A stretch of 64,000 nucleotides of DNA from Pseudoips prasinana (GCA_951640165.1 OX621252.1:11564501-11628500), one strand, 5' to 3'. Positions 18,237 to 29,997 are shown, numbered from the stretch's first letter. The notes: generated by a model not told the origin, from the letters alone. Numbers and translations: made by a program.

Positions 18237-21200
18237 TTATTGTGAAGGTAACGGGCAAATTTTTGAGAACGATCGTCGTATGTTACCGTGCGCTGTACGG
18301 ATTTCAGCAACACGGGATATTCCATCAGCACCGGGGAAAACTTGCGTCACTCGACCCAGGTTCCATTTGAGTGGTGGAACATTATCCTCCTTGATAAGGA
18401 CTAAGCTGTCGGGTGTGATGTCATCATTGTTGACCTTCCACTTTGTTCGTAGTTGGAGCTCTGACACATATTCTTTCGACCATCGTTGCCAGAAATGTTG
18501 TCTGAGTTGCTCCACACGGTCGTAGCGTCCTAGTCTTGTCGGCTCAATCCTCGTCAGGTTCTCGCAGATGGGAGTAGTCAGCGGTCGACCGATCAGAAAA
18601 TGTGCGGGAGTGAGTGGGAGAAAATCTTTAGAATCTGAGGACAAAGGGGACAGAGGACGGGAATTGAGAACGGCTTCAATTTGCGTTAATACTGTTTCAA
18701 ACTCCTCACGGGTTAGTCTGGAATTACCCAGTACCCGCCGTAAATGATACTTGCAGGACTTGACCCCTGCCTCCCACAACCCCCCGAAATGAGGACTATA
18801 AGGCGGAATAAACGTTAAACGAATTTTATTATTACTAAGAAAATCTAAAGTATCACTAGTATTATTAAAAATTACAGATAATTCCTTTTCAGCACCAACG
18901 AAATTTTTACCATTGTCTGAAAAGATTTGATATGGCTTCCCACGACGTGCTATAAAACGGTTTAGTGCTAAAATATAATCCCGTGTGCTCAAACTGCCTA
19001 CTAATTCTAAATGTACGGCTCTAGTCGTAAAACATATAAATAAACAAATATATGCTTTAATTAGCTTAGCACCTCTGCCTTTACGTTCCAATATGAGTAA
19101 TGGTCCCGCATAGTCTACTCCACACTGCATGAAAGGAAAACTTGGCTGTACTCTCTCATTAGGTAAGTTACCCATTAGTGGGGTTAATGTTCTCCCTCTC
19201 ATGCGTGTGCATATGACACAGTTATGTACAACCTGTCTCGCTAAGTTGCGAGCTCCTAAGATCCACCACCTTTCACGCATAGAATATACTAAAAGTTGAG
19301 GTCCCGCATGAAGTAGTCGCTTATGTTCGTATTCACACAACAACCTTGAAAACCGATGTTTACTACTTAACAATATAGGATGTTTTTTGTCATAACTAAA
19401 TTCAATCGCATTAGATAGCCTACCACCAATACAAATTATATTAGAATTATCTAAAAATATATTTAATCCTGATATTTTATTATATAATAATTTGTTTGTG
19501 TTGCTTTTATTAGTATATAACGGTATCTTATTTTTTAATTTGTGATATTGCTCATTAAACGATTCTTGTTGAACAAAACACGTTAACTCGTCGAGCGATC
19601 GCTGCAGCTCATCTACAGATAACGAACCGGTTCTACGCGTATACATGCCGCCGCGCGCCCGTGCTCGTACATTATGTATAAATCGTAATACATATGCACC
19701 TACTCTTTGTAAATGAATAAATGACGAAAACCGCTCAAAATCAAATACTGAATTTATTTGAATGGAATGTAAAATAATAGTGTTAGGTTTAGTTTCAGGT
19801 AAATCAATCGATGGAACTTCTTTACTATTCTTTGGCCATGTAAGGCTGGGTTCCCGTAGAAACGTAGGGCCACACCACCACTTATGATTATTATCGTATT
19901 TTAAAGTGTCTATCGTAGCACCTCGCGTTATAATGTCCGCGGGGTTTTCTGTGCCCTTAACATGTCGCCAAATTGTATCACATGTTAATTCATTTATTTG
20001 TACGACGCGATTTTGCACAAAAGTTTTGAGTAGATGCGGTGACATACTCAACCACCCTTGTACAATCGTTGAGTCCGTCCAAAAATACACTTTATCAAAA
20101 TTTAAACGGAGGGACTTCTTTATTTTATTATATAATTTTGCACCTACTAAAGCTCCACATAATTCAAGCCTAGGTATGCTCACTGTCTTTATCGGCGCCA
20201 ATTTACTTTTAGCACATAATAAATGCACCGAAATGGGTATGGTATTTTTATCATTATTATGACACGATCTAATGTACGCGCAGCTTCCGTAATAATCTTT
20301 AGATGAATCGGTAAAAATGTGAAGTTCTATGTAATTGCCACTAATTACGTAACGGGGAATTTTAATCTCACGTAAATTTTGCAAATCAGATATGAACGTA
20401 TGCCATGTTTTTACGATATTTTTGGGAACTTCGATGTCCCAATCTAACCTTAGCAACCATAATTTTTGTAACAATGATTTAGCTGTAATTACAACAGGTG
20501 CTAACAGGCCTAAAGGATCATATACTTGTGCAATGGTTGATAACATTGAGCGTTTCGTAACTACTGTGTCCTTTTGCGTAAATTTAGTACAAAAATAAAA
20601 TTCATCACTTTCCGTATACCAACCCAATCCTAACGTTTTAGACAAATTATTGTCACCAATATTTAGGTTCTTACATTTCTCACGGGATATTTCGTGATTA
20701 AACGTCCATTTATGTAGTGGAAAACAACCCTTATTTAATACCGCGGATAATTTGTTACACAACTGCATTAAAGAATCCAGGTCATCCATACCTGTGATTA
20801 AATCATCTACGTAATAGTCCTCATTAATCGTCCTAGCTACCAAAATATCATCACATTCTAATGCTAATTGTTTTAAGCATCTCATGCTGAGATACGAAGC
20901 CGATGCAGTGCCGTATGTAACTGTATTTAAAATATAGAATTGTAAAGGTAAGTCTCGATTTTCCCGCCATAATATTAATTGTAAGGCACGTTGATCTGAA
21001 TGAACTAAAATCTGTCGGAACATTTTTTGAATGTCCGCGCACACTACGTATTTATACTGTCTAAATCTAAGTAAAATGGAAAATATATCATTTTGTAACG
21101 GAGGTCCTATATGCTGTATACTATTTAACGATTTTTTATTCGACGTACTTGCGCTCGCATCGAACACAACGCGCAATTTTGTAGTGGCACTATCCTCTCT

Positions 21201-23591
21201 GTAAACGCCGTGATGAGGTAGGATGTAATGCGGTTTACTTAATAAATTAGGAATATCCTTTGATGCAACTGGGGTCATGTGTCCAAATGCCTCATATTCG
21301 CGAATAAATTCACTATAAAGTTTTTTATAGTTAGGTAAACGATCTAGTTTTCTTTCTAGAGATAAAAAACGCCTTTTTGCCATGGTATAGGAATCCCCTA
21401 ACGACTCGGGTGACTCCTTAATTGGGATGCGGACAGAAAATCTACCGTGTTCATCACGTTTTGTAGTTTCTGTAAATAAACTTTCACAATAACGATCATC
21501 TTTTGAGATGGCATTCGGTAAGTCACATAATTCCTCTAACTCCCAAAATTTTTGCAATTGAGTATCAATTTGAACGACATTACATTGAACTCTTTCAGGT
21601 TTAAACGAATTTTTATTACAAATAGGGCCAGAGATTATCCATCCTATTTTTGAATCGTACAGATATGGACCACTACTTAGTTTAATTTTATCATTATTTA
21701 ATAGATCCCAAAATATATCCGCCCCTAAAAGTACATCGATGTCCGACGGAACGCCAAACGTGGGGTCCGCGAGCGAAATATGTTTAGGTATCTTTATGTA
21801 TTGACTGTTAATGTCTAACGATGGTAACTTCGACGTAATACGAGGAAGAACCCAACATTGAATATTTGTATTAAAATCATTAATTTTAGAACGAATATTT
21901 ACTTTGCAGGTGTGAGAACTTTTTGAAACGCTTTGTCCTACACCCGAAATATGAATTGTGGACTGTATAATAGGTAATTGTAAACGATTACACAACGATT
22001 CTGTGATAAAACAATTTTGACTTCCGTTGTCAAGGAGGGCTTTTAACGTGTGAAAATTATGACTTGAATCCGGAACATCGATGAGTGCCGTCGACAACAA
22101 AACCGGTTGCAGCGCCGTACTGCACGCGAGTACATTGCGCTCGGAATATACCTGCGTATCAACTGATTTGCTTACGCTCGGCAATGTATGCGGTATAGAC
22201 ATATTATTATTATGAAGTAGCGTATTATGGCTCCTTTTGCATAATTTACATGGACCATATGAACATTCGCTTGACAAGTGACTATCACTACGAATACAAT
22301 TTTGACAAAGCTTTTTATTTTGTACAATTACGTATCTATCTTGCACTGACATATTTAAAAACTTTGGACATGTATACAAATAATGATCCCCGCCGCAGTC
22401 CACACAAACACGTCTCTGTTTATTATTATCAGTGTGACATTTATTATTAGTTGAATTACTTAAGTATGAACGTGTGAGAGCTTGCGAGTTTATATTATTT
22501 GAATTATTTGCGTATCTTTTGTTTTGATGGAAATTCGACTTAATGGAGTCATTATTATTGTGCTTATACGAAGAAACACTTTTAACATTATTCGCCTTTA
22601 TCATTTCCAACATATCCGCACGGTTCCTCAAAAAATCTAGTAGATTATCTAATTTAATGTTATTTGAATCATTTTTAGAAACTAGGGAACCTTTATGAGT
22701 TTCCCATTCACGTTCCGTGAACGGGTCAAGTTTTGAAACAATAAGGTAAACGATTAATGTGTCCCAAGTGTCAGTTGGTTCGTTTAATGATTTAAGTGCT
22801 CGTAAATTACGTAATGTTGAATCTATTAATTTCCTAATTTGAATATACGATTCACTTTGAAGTGACTGAACGGTAAATAACGCCTTTACGTGATTTTGTA
22901 CTAATAAGCGATTGTTATGAAACCTATTTTCCAATAGATCCCATGCGTTTGAATAGTTTGGACCAGTGAATTCTAACGCACTAATGACATGAGAAGCAGA
23001 ACCACTAAGGGACGATTTTAAATAGTGAAACTTCTGTATGTCGTCAAGATCCTCACGGTTGTGTATCATAGTGAGATACGAGTTTCTATACTCCAACCAC
23101 TGATCAATCGAACCATCAAAGGCAGGTAGTTTTATTACAGGTAATTTAATGCACACGGGATTACTAACACTATGTGAAATTGCTTGAGTTTGTTCAGTCT
23201 TGGGATTCACTAAACACTTCGCTTCAGCCATAATGGAAAAATACTGCTGCTCAAACGATTCACGGTATTCTAATTGAGTAGTTGTAGCGGAATCATCAAT
23301 TAATTGCTCAATTTGACTTTGAATATCATTAAAACTTTGAAAAATAGCACAAGTTGACTGTATTCGTAAATCTAATTCAGTTTTCGTATTGGAATTTAAT
23401 GCTAATTTATTTAATTTTGAAATATACTTTTCAAATAACGTTAACCTACCCTTTAATGTGCCTCGCTGCTTTTTTGAATCGGCGAGACGTTTATCTGACG
23501 TGCTAATACCTAAACGGGGAGATTTCGACATCTCTCTGGTCATACCGGGTTCCCGAACCGAGGCAATATGAAAGCACTCATCGTCACTCAT
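18237..23591 (-). CDS. BEL/Pao Gag-Pol polyprotein, 1784 aa
   Basis: This polyprotein would form particles, copy the element RNA and integrate the DNA. Order of parts: Gag of the DUF1759 type (about residues 145-300, with KLPAFDGSIDQWLEYRN); CCHC-like knuckles (about 393-450, CVDCGGDHYLYTC, CKLCKRSHNTLLH); an aspartic protease of the DUF1758 type with D521 in LLDNGSQ; reverse transcriptase with Y927-V-D-D930 in YYVDDLITG; the RNase H/Peptidase_A17-type region; the integrase zinc finger (HNCVICTRMRG, about 1460); and an integrase core with D1493 (GVDYAGPL), D1559 (SDNGKNF) and E1607 (GLWEAGVK), followed by a DUF5641-type tail ending near PLPSQ. Gag and Pol share one frame, as is usual for BEL. 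No stop or shift is seen. There is no env-like frame. Confidence 0.96.
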   Translation of the reverse strand: MSDDECFHIASVREPGMTREMSKSPRLGISTSDKRLADSKKQRGTLKGRLTLFEKYISKLNKLALNSNTKTELDLRIQSTCAIFQSFNDIQSQIEQLIDDSATTTQLEYRESFEQQYFSIMAEAKCLVNPKTEQTQAISHSVSNPVCIKLPVIKLPAFDGSIDQWLEYRNSYLTMIHNREDLDDIQKFHYLKSSLSGSASHVISALEFTGPNYSNAWDLLENRFHNNRLLVQNHVKALFTVQSLQSESYIQIRKLIDSTLRNLRALKSLNEPTDTWDTLIVYLIVSKLDPFTEREWETHKGSLVSKNDSNNIKLDNLLDFLRNRADMLEMIKANNVKSVSSYKHNNNDSIKSNFHQNKRYANNSNNINSQALTRSYLSNSTNNKCHTDNNKQRRVCVDCGGDHYLYTCPKFLNMSVQDRYVIVQNKKLCQNCIRSDSHLSSECSYGPCKLCKRSHNTLLHNNNMSIPHTLPSVSKSVDTQVYSERNVLACSTALQPVLLSTALIDVPDSSHNFHTLKALLDNGSQNCFITESLCNRLQLPIIQSTIHISGVGQSVSKSSHTCKVNIRSKINDFNTNIQCWVLPRITSKLPSLDINSQYIKIPKHISLADPTFGVPSDIDVLLGADIFWDLLNNDKIKLSSGPYLYDSKIGWIISGPICNKNSFKPERVQCNVVQIDTQLQKFWELEELCDLPNAISKDDRYCESLFTETTKRDEHGRFSVRIPIKESPESLGDSYTMAKRRFLSLERKLDRLPNYKKLYSEFIREYEAFGHMTPVASKDIPNLLSKPHYILPHHGVYREDSATTKLRVVFDASASTSNKKSLNSIQHIGPPLQNDIFSILLRFRQYKYVVCADIQKMFRQILVHSDQRALQLILWRENRDLPLQFYILNTVTYGTASASYLSMRCLKQLALECDDILVARTINEDYYVDDLITGMDDLDSLMQLCNKLSAVLNKGCFPLHKWTFNHEISREKCKNLNIGDNNLSKTLGLGWYTESDEFYFCTKFTQKDTVVTKRSMLSTIAQVYDPLGLLAPVVITAKSLLQKLWLLRLDWDIEVPKNIVKTWHTFISDLQNLREIKIPRYVISGNYIELHIFTDSSKDYYGSCAYIRSCHNNDKNTIPISVHLLCAKSKLAPIKTVSIPRLELCGALVGAKLYNKIKKSLRLNFDKVYFWTDSTIVQGWLSMSPHLLKTFVQNRVVQINELTCDTIWRHVKGTENPADIITRGATIDTLKYDNNHKWWCGPTFLREPSLTWPKNSKEVPSIDLPETKPNTIILHSIQINSVFDFERFSSFIHLQRVGAYVLRFIHNVRARARGGMYTRRTGSLSVDELQRSLDELTCFVQQESFNEQYHKLKNKIPLYTNKSNTNKLLYNKISGLNIFLDNSNIICIGGRLSNAIEFSYDKKHPILLSSKHRFSRLLCEYEHKRLLHAGPQLLVYSMRERWWILGARNLARQVVHNCVICTRMRGRTLTPLMGNLPNERVQPSFPFMQCGVDYAGPLLILERKGRGAKLIKAYICLFICFTTRAVHLELVGSLSTRDYILALNRFIARRGKPYQIFSDNGKNFVGAEKELSVIFNNTSDTLDFLSNNKIRLTFIPPYSPHFGGLWEAGVKSCKYHLRRVLGNSRLTREEFETVLTQIEAVLNSRPLSPLSSDSKDFLPLTPAHFLIGRPLTTPICENLTRIEPTRLGRYDRVEQLRQHFWQRWSKEYVSELQLRTKWKVNNDDITPDSLVLIKEDNVPPLKWNLGRVTQVFPGADGISRVAEIRTAHGNIRRSFSKICPLPSQ

Positions 23592-23853
23592 TTCGGAAGA
23601 TTATAGAAAACAAGAGTACTTACAGTTTTCCGGCAGGTATCACGCACGGCGCCAAACACAGGGAACGACTAAAACGTAAAAATAACAATATTAACGTAAA
23701 ATAAGGACATGGATTAGGAGGATAGGTTTTGTGACCTGACCGGATGCGACTCGCTGACAATCCTGGACGATCCTCTTCACCAATGCCTTGTGGGTGGGTG
23801 ATGTTCCACGAAGCCGCGTGGCACCTCGTTAATTCGACTCGTCAAGGACCAAA

Positions 23854-24122
23854 TGTTAGACTTCTCCCTATATCCCCAATTCGACCGAGGGCAAGGACGT
23901 CTTCAATGAAGTATTTTATTGTGTATACGAACGTATATTTTATTAGAAATAAAGTAATACAAATTTTATAGGTTATTCCGATGAACGTAGTCTCCGCTAT
24001 TTTTATGTATAATGAAGTTTTTCTTCAACCGAGCTGTCACACCTGTCACTTGTACTGTGCGATGTTCACACGATAGCATGTTTTAAGATCAGCGCCGCTT
24101 GATGGCGTTATATGCATGAACA
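23854..24122 (-). repeat. 5' LTR of the BEL/Pao element
   Basis: 269-bp match to 17899-18167; it should carry the promoter and read towards lower coordinates. AATAAAGTAATACAA near 23948-23962 is on the opposite strand and is not a poly(A) signal for this element. Confidence 0.93.
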
Positions 24123-24419
24123 CCACACAACCCATTTGAGACAGTCTGGCGAAACATACTCAAGCGGGCATGAACACGGGATTTGGTCCACTTAAAGTAA
24201 TTATTTCGTAGGCAAATGCAATATCTGCTCGATCGGTTGTCTATGATAAAAGCCATAGCCATAATAAAAGCAGTAGCAAAGTAAATATGCTTGCTATACA
24301 TATCACAAAAATTCTCGACCCAGGAATCTAACCCGTGGTCTCCTTTTCTTAGATAGACCAGATAGAGATACTTGGGATCACTCTGTATCATCGAGCTATT
24401 AGGATGTAATCCATATTTT

Positions 24420-24633
24420 GCTAGTTTTCTTTTTTTTGTTTAAAAGACAACGCCCGCACTAGGAAAACTTATCCCTGTGTCGCGGGGCACTTAACAAACA
24501 TATAATAGACGGACACAAATTACATCAAGACTCAGAACCACTATTTATGGGTCACACAAATAGTTGTCCGGCGCGGAAAGGCCGGGACACGAAGCGGCGA
24601 GGCGACTGTTTTAGCCGTTGCGCCACACGTGCA
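24420..24633 (-). mobile_element. tRNA-derived SINE type 3
   Basis: The minus strand starts GCACGTGTGGCGCAACGGCT, has GTCGCCTCGCCGCTTCG and ACTATTTGTGTGACCCATAA, and ends CCCCGCGACACAGGG...CTAGTGCGGGCG. Other copies: 25775-25982, 45966-46455 (split), 63526-63624 (truncated) and a decayed one near 43625-43757. Confidence 0.85.
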
Positions 24634-24889
24634 GTCATTGAAACTAGTTACATAAAAGTGTCTGTGTAGTTGATGGCAACGAATATCACCACCCAATGTC
24701 ATTCTGTGGGTGGTCGTAAAGTCATCCCAATAGAATATCGAGTAGAGTACTGGCAGCATCGTCTCTGTGTTTATTGTGAGGAGTACCATACCGCGATTAT
24801 GTTTACAATATTTTCCAGTTCTTTTTTTTACGTGGTGGAAATGTTCAAGTCGCACGTTGTGTAGGACTCGACCCAATAAAACCACCACG
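24634..24889. other. Short intergenic segment
   Basis: No supported gene; overlapping short frames on both strands have no motif. Confidence 0.35.
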
Positions 24890-25320
24890 ATAGCCCGCCT
24901 CAGTGCTTGTAACGGGGGCTCTGGGTACTCGTGGACGATCTCGCCAGTACCCCCGCTGTACACTGAGCGTCCGCGAGACTCTCACCCGGGAAGGGGAGGG
25001 CTCAAATGACTCCCCCTCTCTAGCACGCACAAGCGCGTTAAGGCAACTTGAGCTAAAGCAGGGTACCTCTTCCCGGTACCGTTTATACAAGTCGAGTGGA
25101 GTTCCCTTCCTCCAAACGCCAGCGATACCAGGGCGGCGCCTAGCCGGGGAGAAGCCAGCCGGGCGCCGCATACTCTCTCGCGCTGGGATTAGCTCCCAGC
25201 GCCGGAGTTCTAGTGGATCTACCATAACATTTCTGCATCACCCAAAGGTCGACTGGTAGAGAATGCCTTCGGCATAAGTCCGCCTCTGTACAACTTTGTG
25301 CAAAAAGTTATAATAAATAA
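24890..25320 (+). repeat. GC-rich repeat, probable non-LTR 3' end
   Basis: Clearly richer in G and C than its surroundings. It ends with TGGTAGAGAATGCCTTCGGC ATAAGTCC..., AACTTTGTGCAAAAAG and TAATAAATAAAT, a 3' end I associate with lepidopteran non-LTR elements. Open frames run on both strands, as GC-rich DNA with few stops allows, so I do not call a protein. Confidence 0.5.
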
Positions 25321-25572
25321 ATTTCTAAACCTTCTTCCAAGCATAGTGATTATGGCATATCTCTCAAATACTATATACAAGGTTTAATATAAGTAGTGGA
25401 TGTAACTTGAGGAACTTAATTTGCCAATGAAACCAAACAATGTGTGTAGCATATCAACATGTAAATTACACAAAAAATATATTAACTACCCATATAAGAA
25501 TAACAAACAGCAGATGCATTTTGTATGGGGCGTCAACAATTTTTTTTTCGTATTGTACATATCAGGCCGTAT

Positions 25573-25760
25573 CAGGTCACCGTAGCCTAGTTGGTAGTGT
25601 TCCTGCCTACGAAGCTGGTGGTCCTGGGTTCGAATCCCGGTAAGTGCCAATATTTGTGTGATGAGCACGAATATTTGTTTCTGAGTCATGGATTTTTTCT
25701 ATGTATTTAAGTATTTATCTATCTATATAAGTATGTATATCGTCGTATTATTATTATTAT
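25573..25760 (+). mobile_element. tRNA-derived SINE type 2, 3'-truncated
   Basis: The head TCACCGTAGCCTAGTTGGTA plus GGTTCGAATCCCGGTAAGTG gives A and B boxes. The body has GATGAGCACGAATATTTGTT and CTATCTATATAAGTATG. The common tail of the family (GTACAAGCTTTGCTTAGTTT, seen at 62770-63020) is missing. Confidence 0.85.
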
Positions 25761-25774
25761 AACTGGTTTTAGAT

Positions 25775-25982
25775 TTTCTTTTTTTGTTTATAAGACAACG
25801 CCCACACTAGGGAATCTATACCGTGTCGTGGAGTACTTTACAAACCTATAATAGACGGACACAAATTACATCCAGACTCAGAACAATTATTTATCAGTCA
25901 CACAAATAGTTGTCCGGCGCGGGACTCCAACCCGCGACATGACGTGGCGAGGCGACTGTCTTAGCTGCTGCGCCACACGTGT
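25775..25982 (-). mobile_element. tRNA-derived SINE type 3
   Basis: Full-length copy of the family at 24420-24633, ending on the minus strand in AGTGTGGGCGTTGTCTTATA and starting at CACGTGTGGCGCAGCAGCTA. Confidence 0.85.
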
Positions 25983-26041
25983 TAGATTTCGCTCCATAAG
26001 TGGCGTCTACTATTTATGTAACACTTTGTATAATGGACAAT

Positions 26042-26235
26042 TCCACTATGGAGATCATTGAGAAGACTTTTGTCCAGCAGTGGACCACTTTCGGCTGCTG
26101 ACATGAAAGTTGGAGTTCGATATTAACAGGCTATAAATCCACTATGGAGATCCTTGACAAGGCCTTTGTCCAGCTGTGGACTACTTTCTGTTGCTGACAT
26201 CAAAGTTGGCGATCGATATTTGTTAAAAAGGCAGG
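26042..26235 (+). repeat. Two tandem copies of a LINE 3' tail
   Basis: CCACTATGGAGATC...GGCTGCTGACATGAAAG (26042-26110) is repeated as CCACTATGGAGATCC...TTGCTGACATCAAAG (26140-26207). The text matches the TTTGTCCAGCAGTGGAC tail of RTE-like LINEs. Confidence 0.6.
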
Positions 26236-26457
26236 CTATTAAAGTTAAAACCCACCCCTATTGTCGTTTGTAATCAATTTGGCTTGTTCAATTGAAATTG
26301 GCGAGAGATAAAGATCGTTTGTTGTAGAACAGCGCAATGAAGGGAACTTTCAAGTCAATACGAATTGAGTAATATCTAAGAGTATTAGTTTAATCATCTA
26401 GAGTGAAATTTATCTAGTTGATAGTTTACCCAGCAAAAGATTTATGATGTATTATAA

Positions 26458-26630
26458 TCACACTAATATTATACAGGTGACAGTTTTATGTGAGTGTGTA
26501 TGTTTGTTACTTCTTCATGTCTAAACGGCTGGAGTGAATTTAATAAAATTTAGTATACAGTTAACATGGATTAACACATAGGCGATAATTTATACAGTTT
26601 AACGCGGGTAAAATCGCGGGGCACAGCTAG
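26458..26630 (+). mobile_element. Short non-autonomous Helitron
   Basis: Starts TCACACTAATATTATACAGG after an A and ends AACGCGGGTAAAATCGCGGG GCACAGCTAG before a T. Internal TTTGTTACTTCTTCATG matches the Helitron family seen elsewhere in the window. Confidence 0.78.
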
Positions 26631-27617
26631 TAATATAATGAATTGTTTATTTAGACTCTGCACCTCGATAAAGCACAGTGAATAATGATTGCATATTAAA
26701 TAAGTTAATTTGTAATAATTAACAATAAATATTTTGAAACAACTAACGCTCTGCCATCAGATACCAAACCAGACGAAGCCTGTATTATGGCAACCAGGCA
26801 ACTGATGCTTTTTTTTACATTAAATAACATTTTTTATATTCAATTTTTTTGTAGTTTAGTTTTCTGTAGTTTAGTTTTCTGTAAAAATGTGTTTTTTTTT
26901 TGTATTTTTTTATAATATTATTACTTCTTATAATGTTTACGCTTAGTGTGCTTTTAGGTATACTTTCTTAGTGTTCATTTTACAAAAACAATAGATTCCC
27001 ACTTTGTCGACAAAATGCTACTTAATTACGAGCCCGTAGTGCCCCGACGCTCGATAGTCCGGGAAGCAACTGACACGCGACGTGAAGTAATTGATCGTTG
27101 CGAAGAAACCTTTGCATTTCATTGCATTTCAAGTGTGAATAATTGGGTGGCACTGATTTACAAGTCGTGTCTTTGATTTAAGGTAGTATAGAAAAAAACC
27201 TTTAAACACTCAAAATCTGTTCTTAAAAAAGGGTCAACTTTATTTTCAGCATGACGTTTACAGTCAGCCAACAGACTTTCAATGCTTCACCGGACTAAAG
27301 TGCGGAGACCGCTCCAAGGGGCACCCTCTTTAAGGTTCGAACATCAGGTCGGGGCGGTTACTAACGTGGAATTGCATACGAGGCCGCGAGGGTCAGCATT
27401 TAGGGATTTTTGTGCAACTGACGCTCAACGTTAATATGCAAAAACGAGGCCCACTCGTTCGATTGAGGATCGGATAAGGGAATTTTATAAAAACCTAATA
27501 TAAACTAAAGGTTGTAGAGGACGAACAGATTAAGTTTTAGAACAAAGGAATAAAGAATATCGGAAAACTGCAGATCGTTCCCTAAAGAAATAATTACTGA
27601 CAAAAATATACTCCATT
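26631..27617. other. Intergenic, no gene seen
   Basis: AT-rich except for 27000-27130 and 27260-27480, which have more even composition. I recognise no repeat family and no coding frame there. Confidence 0.4.
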
Positions 27618-27905
27618 TTAGGGTTCCGTACCCAAAGGGTAACACGGGACCCTAGTACTAAGATTTTGCAGTCTGTCTGTCCGTCTATCTCCAGGCTGTA
27701 TCTCATGAATCGTGATAGTTAGACAGTTGAAATTTACACAGATGATGTATTTCTGTTGCCGCTATAACAACAAATACTAAAAAATTAAATAAAATAAATA
27801 TTTAAGGGGATCACATACAACAAACCTGAACTTTTCACTCGTTTTTATAAATAATGGTACGGAACGCTTCGTGCGCGAGTCCGACTCGCACTTGGCCGGT
27901 TTTTT
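27618..27905 (+). repeat. Interspersed repeat C, full copy
   Basis: Runs from TAGGGTTCCGTACCCAAAGG through CAGTCTGTCTGTCCGTCTAT, CAGATGATGTATTTCTGTTG and GTACGGAACGCTTCGTGCGC to CGCACTTGGCCGGTTTTTTA. Inverse of the copy at 1278-1530. Confidence 0.8.
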
Positions 27906-29034
27906 ATTCTTCTTGTGACATCCATTGCAGTTAGACATGCTTTCCAATAAATATTTGTGTAAGCGATTCTTTTACTATAAAGTTAAACAGCATTCTTAAA
28001 CTACTACATTAAACCTTTAGCGAGTAAATAAAGATGTCGTTCGAGTACTGAAGGAGACCCCGAGAATAATGGAGGAATTACCTTCCGTGTACAGATTCCG
28101 GACGCATTAAATCAAGTAGACGAAGTTAGAAATAAATTAAAATAAACTTTGTGAAGTTGTTATTATTTCTCGTTGAAATTTCTCGAATAAAATGACAGAT
28201 ACTGCTTGAAATAACGTTATATTTATTTTCAACAAAACGTGATTGTTTTCTTGTTTTTTTCTTAAAATATATTGCGTAAAGCTTATTAAAATAGTAAACA
28301 CATATAAACAATTAAATATTAATTTAACTCAGATAAGTCATAGTCATATATTTTATTCATTATTTTTTTTATAGTTCAAATTTTTTTTTGTCTTCCAGAC
28401 GGTGGTGTAACTTGACGTGGTAGCTACGGAGAAACACTGACAAAAAACTCTATAAAAATCTATTTTCTTAAAAAATGTGCTCATCTTGAAATCTAATTAA
28501 AATTTAATTATCTTATATATCTTGTGCATCGATTTAAATAAATAATAATCAAATATGAAACAAATTCTGACCACGTGCCTGTTCTGATAGTTGTTTTTAT
28601 TGAAATAAAATATTAAATAATACCAAAATAATAATAAACCTTTTAAATATACGCAAATATATATTAACGGTTAGTTAGACATTTTGATTTTAGAATTTAA
28701 TTTGGATTTTAGAATATTTATTAAATCATATTTTTTTATTATTAACTATGATTTAATTTATTATTTTTAGCATTTTAAACATGCTATACTGAAAACAGTG
28801 TTAACGCACCCATGTGCGTGGATACCCCGAGGTCGTCGGTTCGATTCCCATCCGCACTTACATTTATACAATTATTTTTAAAGATGTCTGATAAATTTAA
28901 TTTGCATATCATGCTACTATTAAAAATATGAAAGTGTGTGTGCTCGAATAGAAATTGCTAAAACATTTAGATTACATTTTAACAAGCATAGCATCTTTCC
29001 TGAATTAACATAGGATTTAACAAATAAAAAGCAC
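27906..29034. other. AT-rich intergenic with a tRNA-like fragment
   Basis: No gene seen. At 28800-28858 a piece with GTGCGTGGATACCCCGAGG and GGTTCGATTCCCATCCGCAC resembles the B-box half of a tRNA-derived SINE. It lacks a foldable complete tRNA. Confidence 0.45.
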
Positions 29035-29170
29035 ATGTACAGCACATCAAGTTATCCCAATCTGTCAAATTTCCCCAATTGAAAGTGAACCTTATGCTTA
29101 TGTGATAAAGTTGAACATCTATAAAAGAAATATGACATATTGGGGTAGCTTGATGTGCTGGCGTATGTAC
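29035..29170. mobile_element. MITE-A copy
   Basis: Palindromic element ending TTGATGTGCTGGCGTATGTAC; the left end lacks the GACGCC part. Confidence 0.8.
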
Positions 29171-29990
29171 TACCTGTCTCTTCTTCATTTAATTAAATTT
29201 GTTATTTCTGTGTATACAAAATCTATTAAATAAAAAATAAATAAAATAATAATACCATCCTGAAACTGAGGAACTAGTAGAAGATTTTTGTAAGCAAGAC
29301 AAAGTTCTGATGCTTTCCATACAAGCATAACTTTTTCGCCATTATCAACGAGCGAAGATTTCAATTCCCGATTAATGAAAAAGGATTGAAGGTTGTCTGT
29401 CGAAATCTCAAATCATTAATATTAATGACCCTCAGAGCGATTGCAAGTTGTCCCACCCATTGTTATAAATTGCTTTGTTTGAGGTCAAATTACATCTTTA
29501 AAAAGGAAGATTTTTCCAATGTTCAGCACGCGTAACAAATTATTACAGGAATGAAATCGAATGGGTCTTTTTGCGATACATTTATCAACACGATATGGAA
29601 ACCTGGTTCAATGGGCGTTACATATTTTATTTACAGCGTCAATAGTTTTACTACAAAACAATTGACGATGGACATTGGCAATACATCTACTGATATACTC
29701 GTAAATATACATACTCGTATATAAAAAAAATATTATGAATATGTATCTACCTTAGTACAAATAGTTGATGTATATTCATACATAAATAGTTTATTTTATA
29801 TTTAATTATTTATTTGTATTTATTATATTTTATTTTAAAAACATTATTTATATTCCTGTAATAGTTATCCTAGGAGACTTTCACTGCTTCACCGAACAAT
29901 TTACATAAATAATGTACAATACTTAAAGATATACTATATATGTTAGAGTTACCCTACAGTTTAAGACACTAGAAATAAATTAATATTATT
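29171..29990. other. Intergenic, no gene seen
   Basis: Very AT-rich; no supported coding region. Confidence 0.4.
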
Positions 29991-29997
29991 ATTATGA

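Larger units (their letters stand above)
17899..24122 (-). mobile_element. BEL/Pao LTR retrotransposon, full length, 6.2 kb
   Basis: Two 269-bp LTRs (17899-18167 and 23854-24122), TG...CA ended, differ at one base that I can see (17922/23877). Both flanks carry the 5-bp duplication CCACA (17894-17898 and 24123-24127). One uninterrupted Gag-Pol frame fills the interior on the minus strand. Just inside the 5' LTR (minus strand) is TTTGGTCCTTGACGAGTCG, the likely primer-binding site, though I cannot name the tRNA. Before the 3' LTR is GGCGGCCGGAA, a possible purine tract. Everything seen fits a young, potentially competent copy. Confidence 0.95.

Noticed and set aside
24423..24450. Terminator-like T-run after a GC stem
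   Set aside because: It is the A-rich tail of a SINE read on the other strand, not a transcription terminator.
24845..25259. Protein genes on both strands (126 and 118 codons)
   Set aside because: Overlapping opposite frames in GC-rich DNA that ends like a non-LTR 3' UTR; no motif in either.
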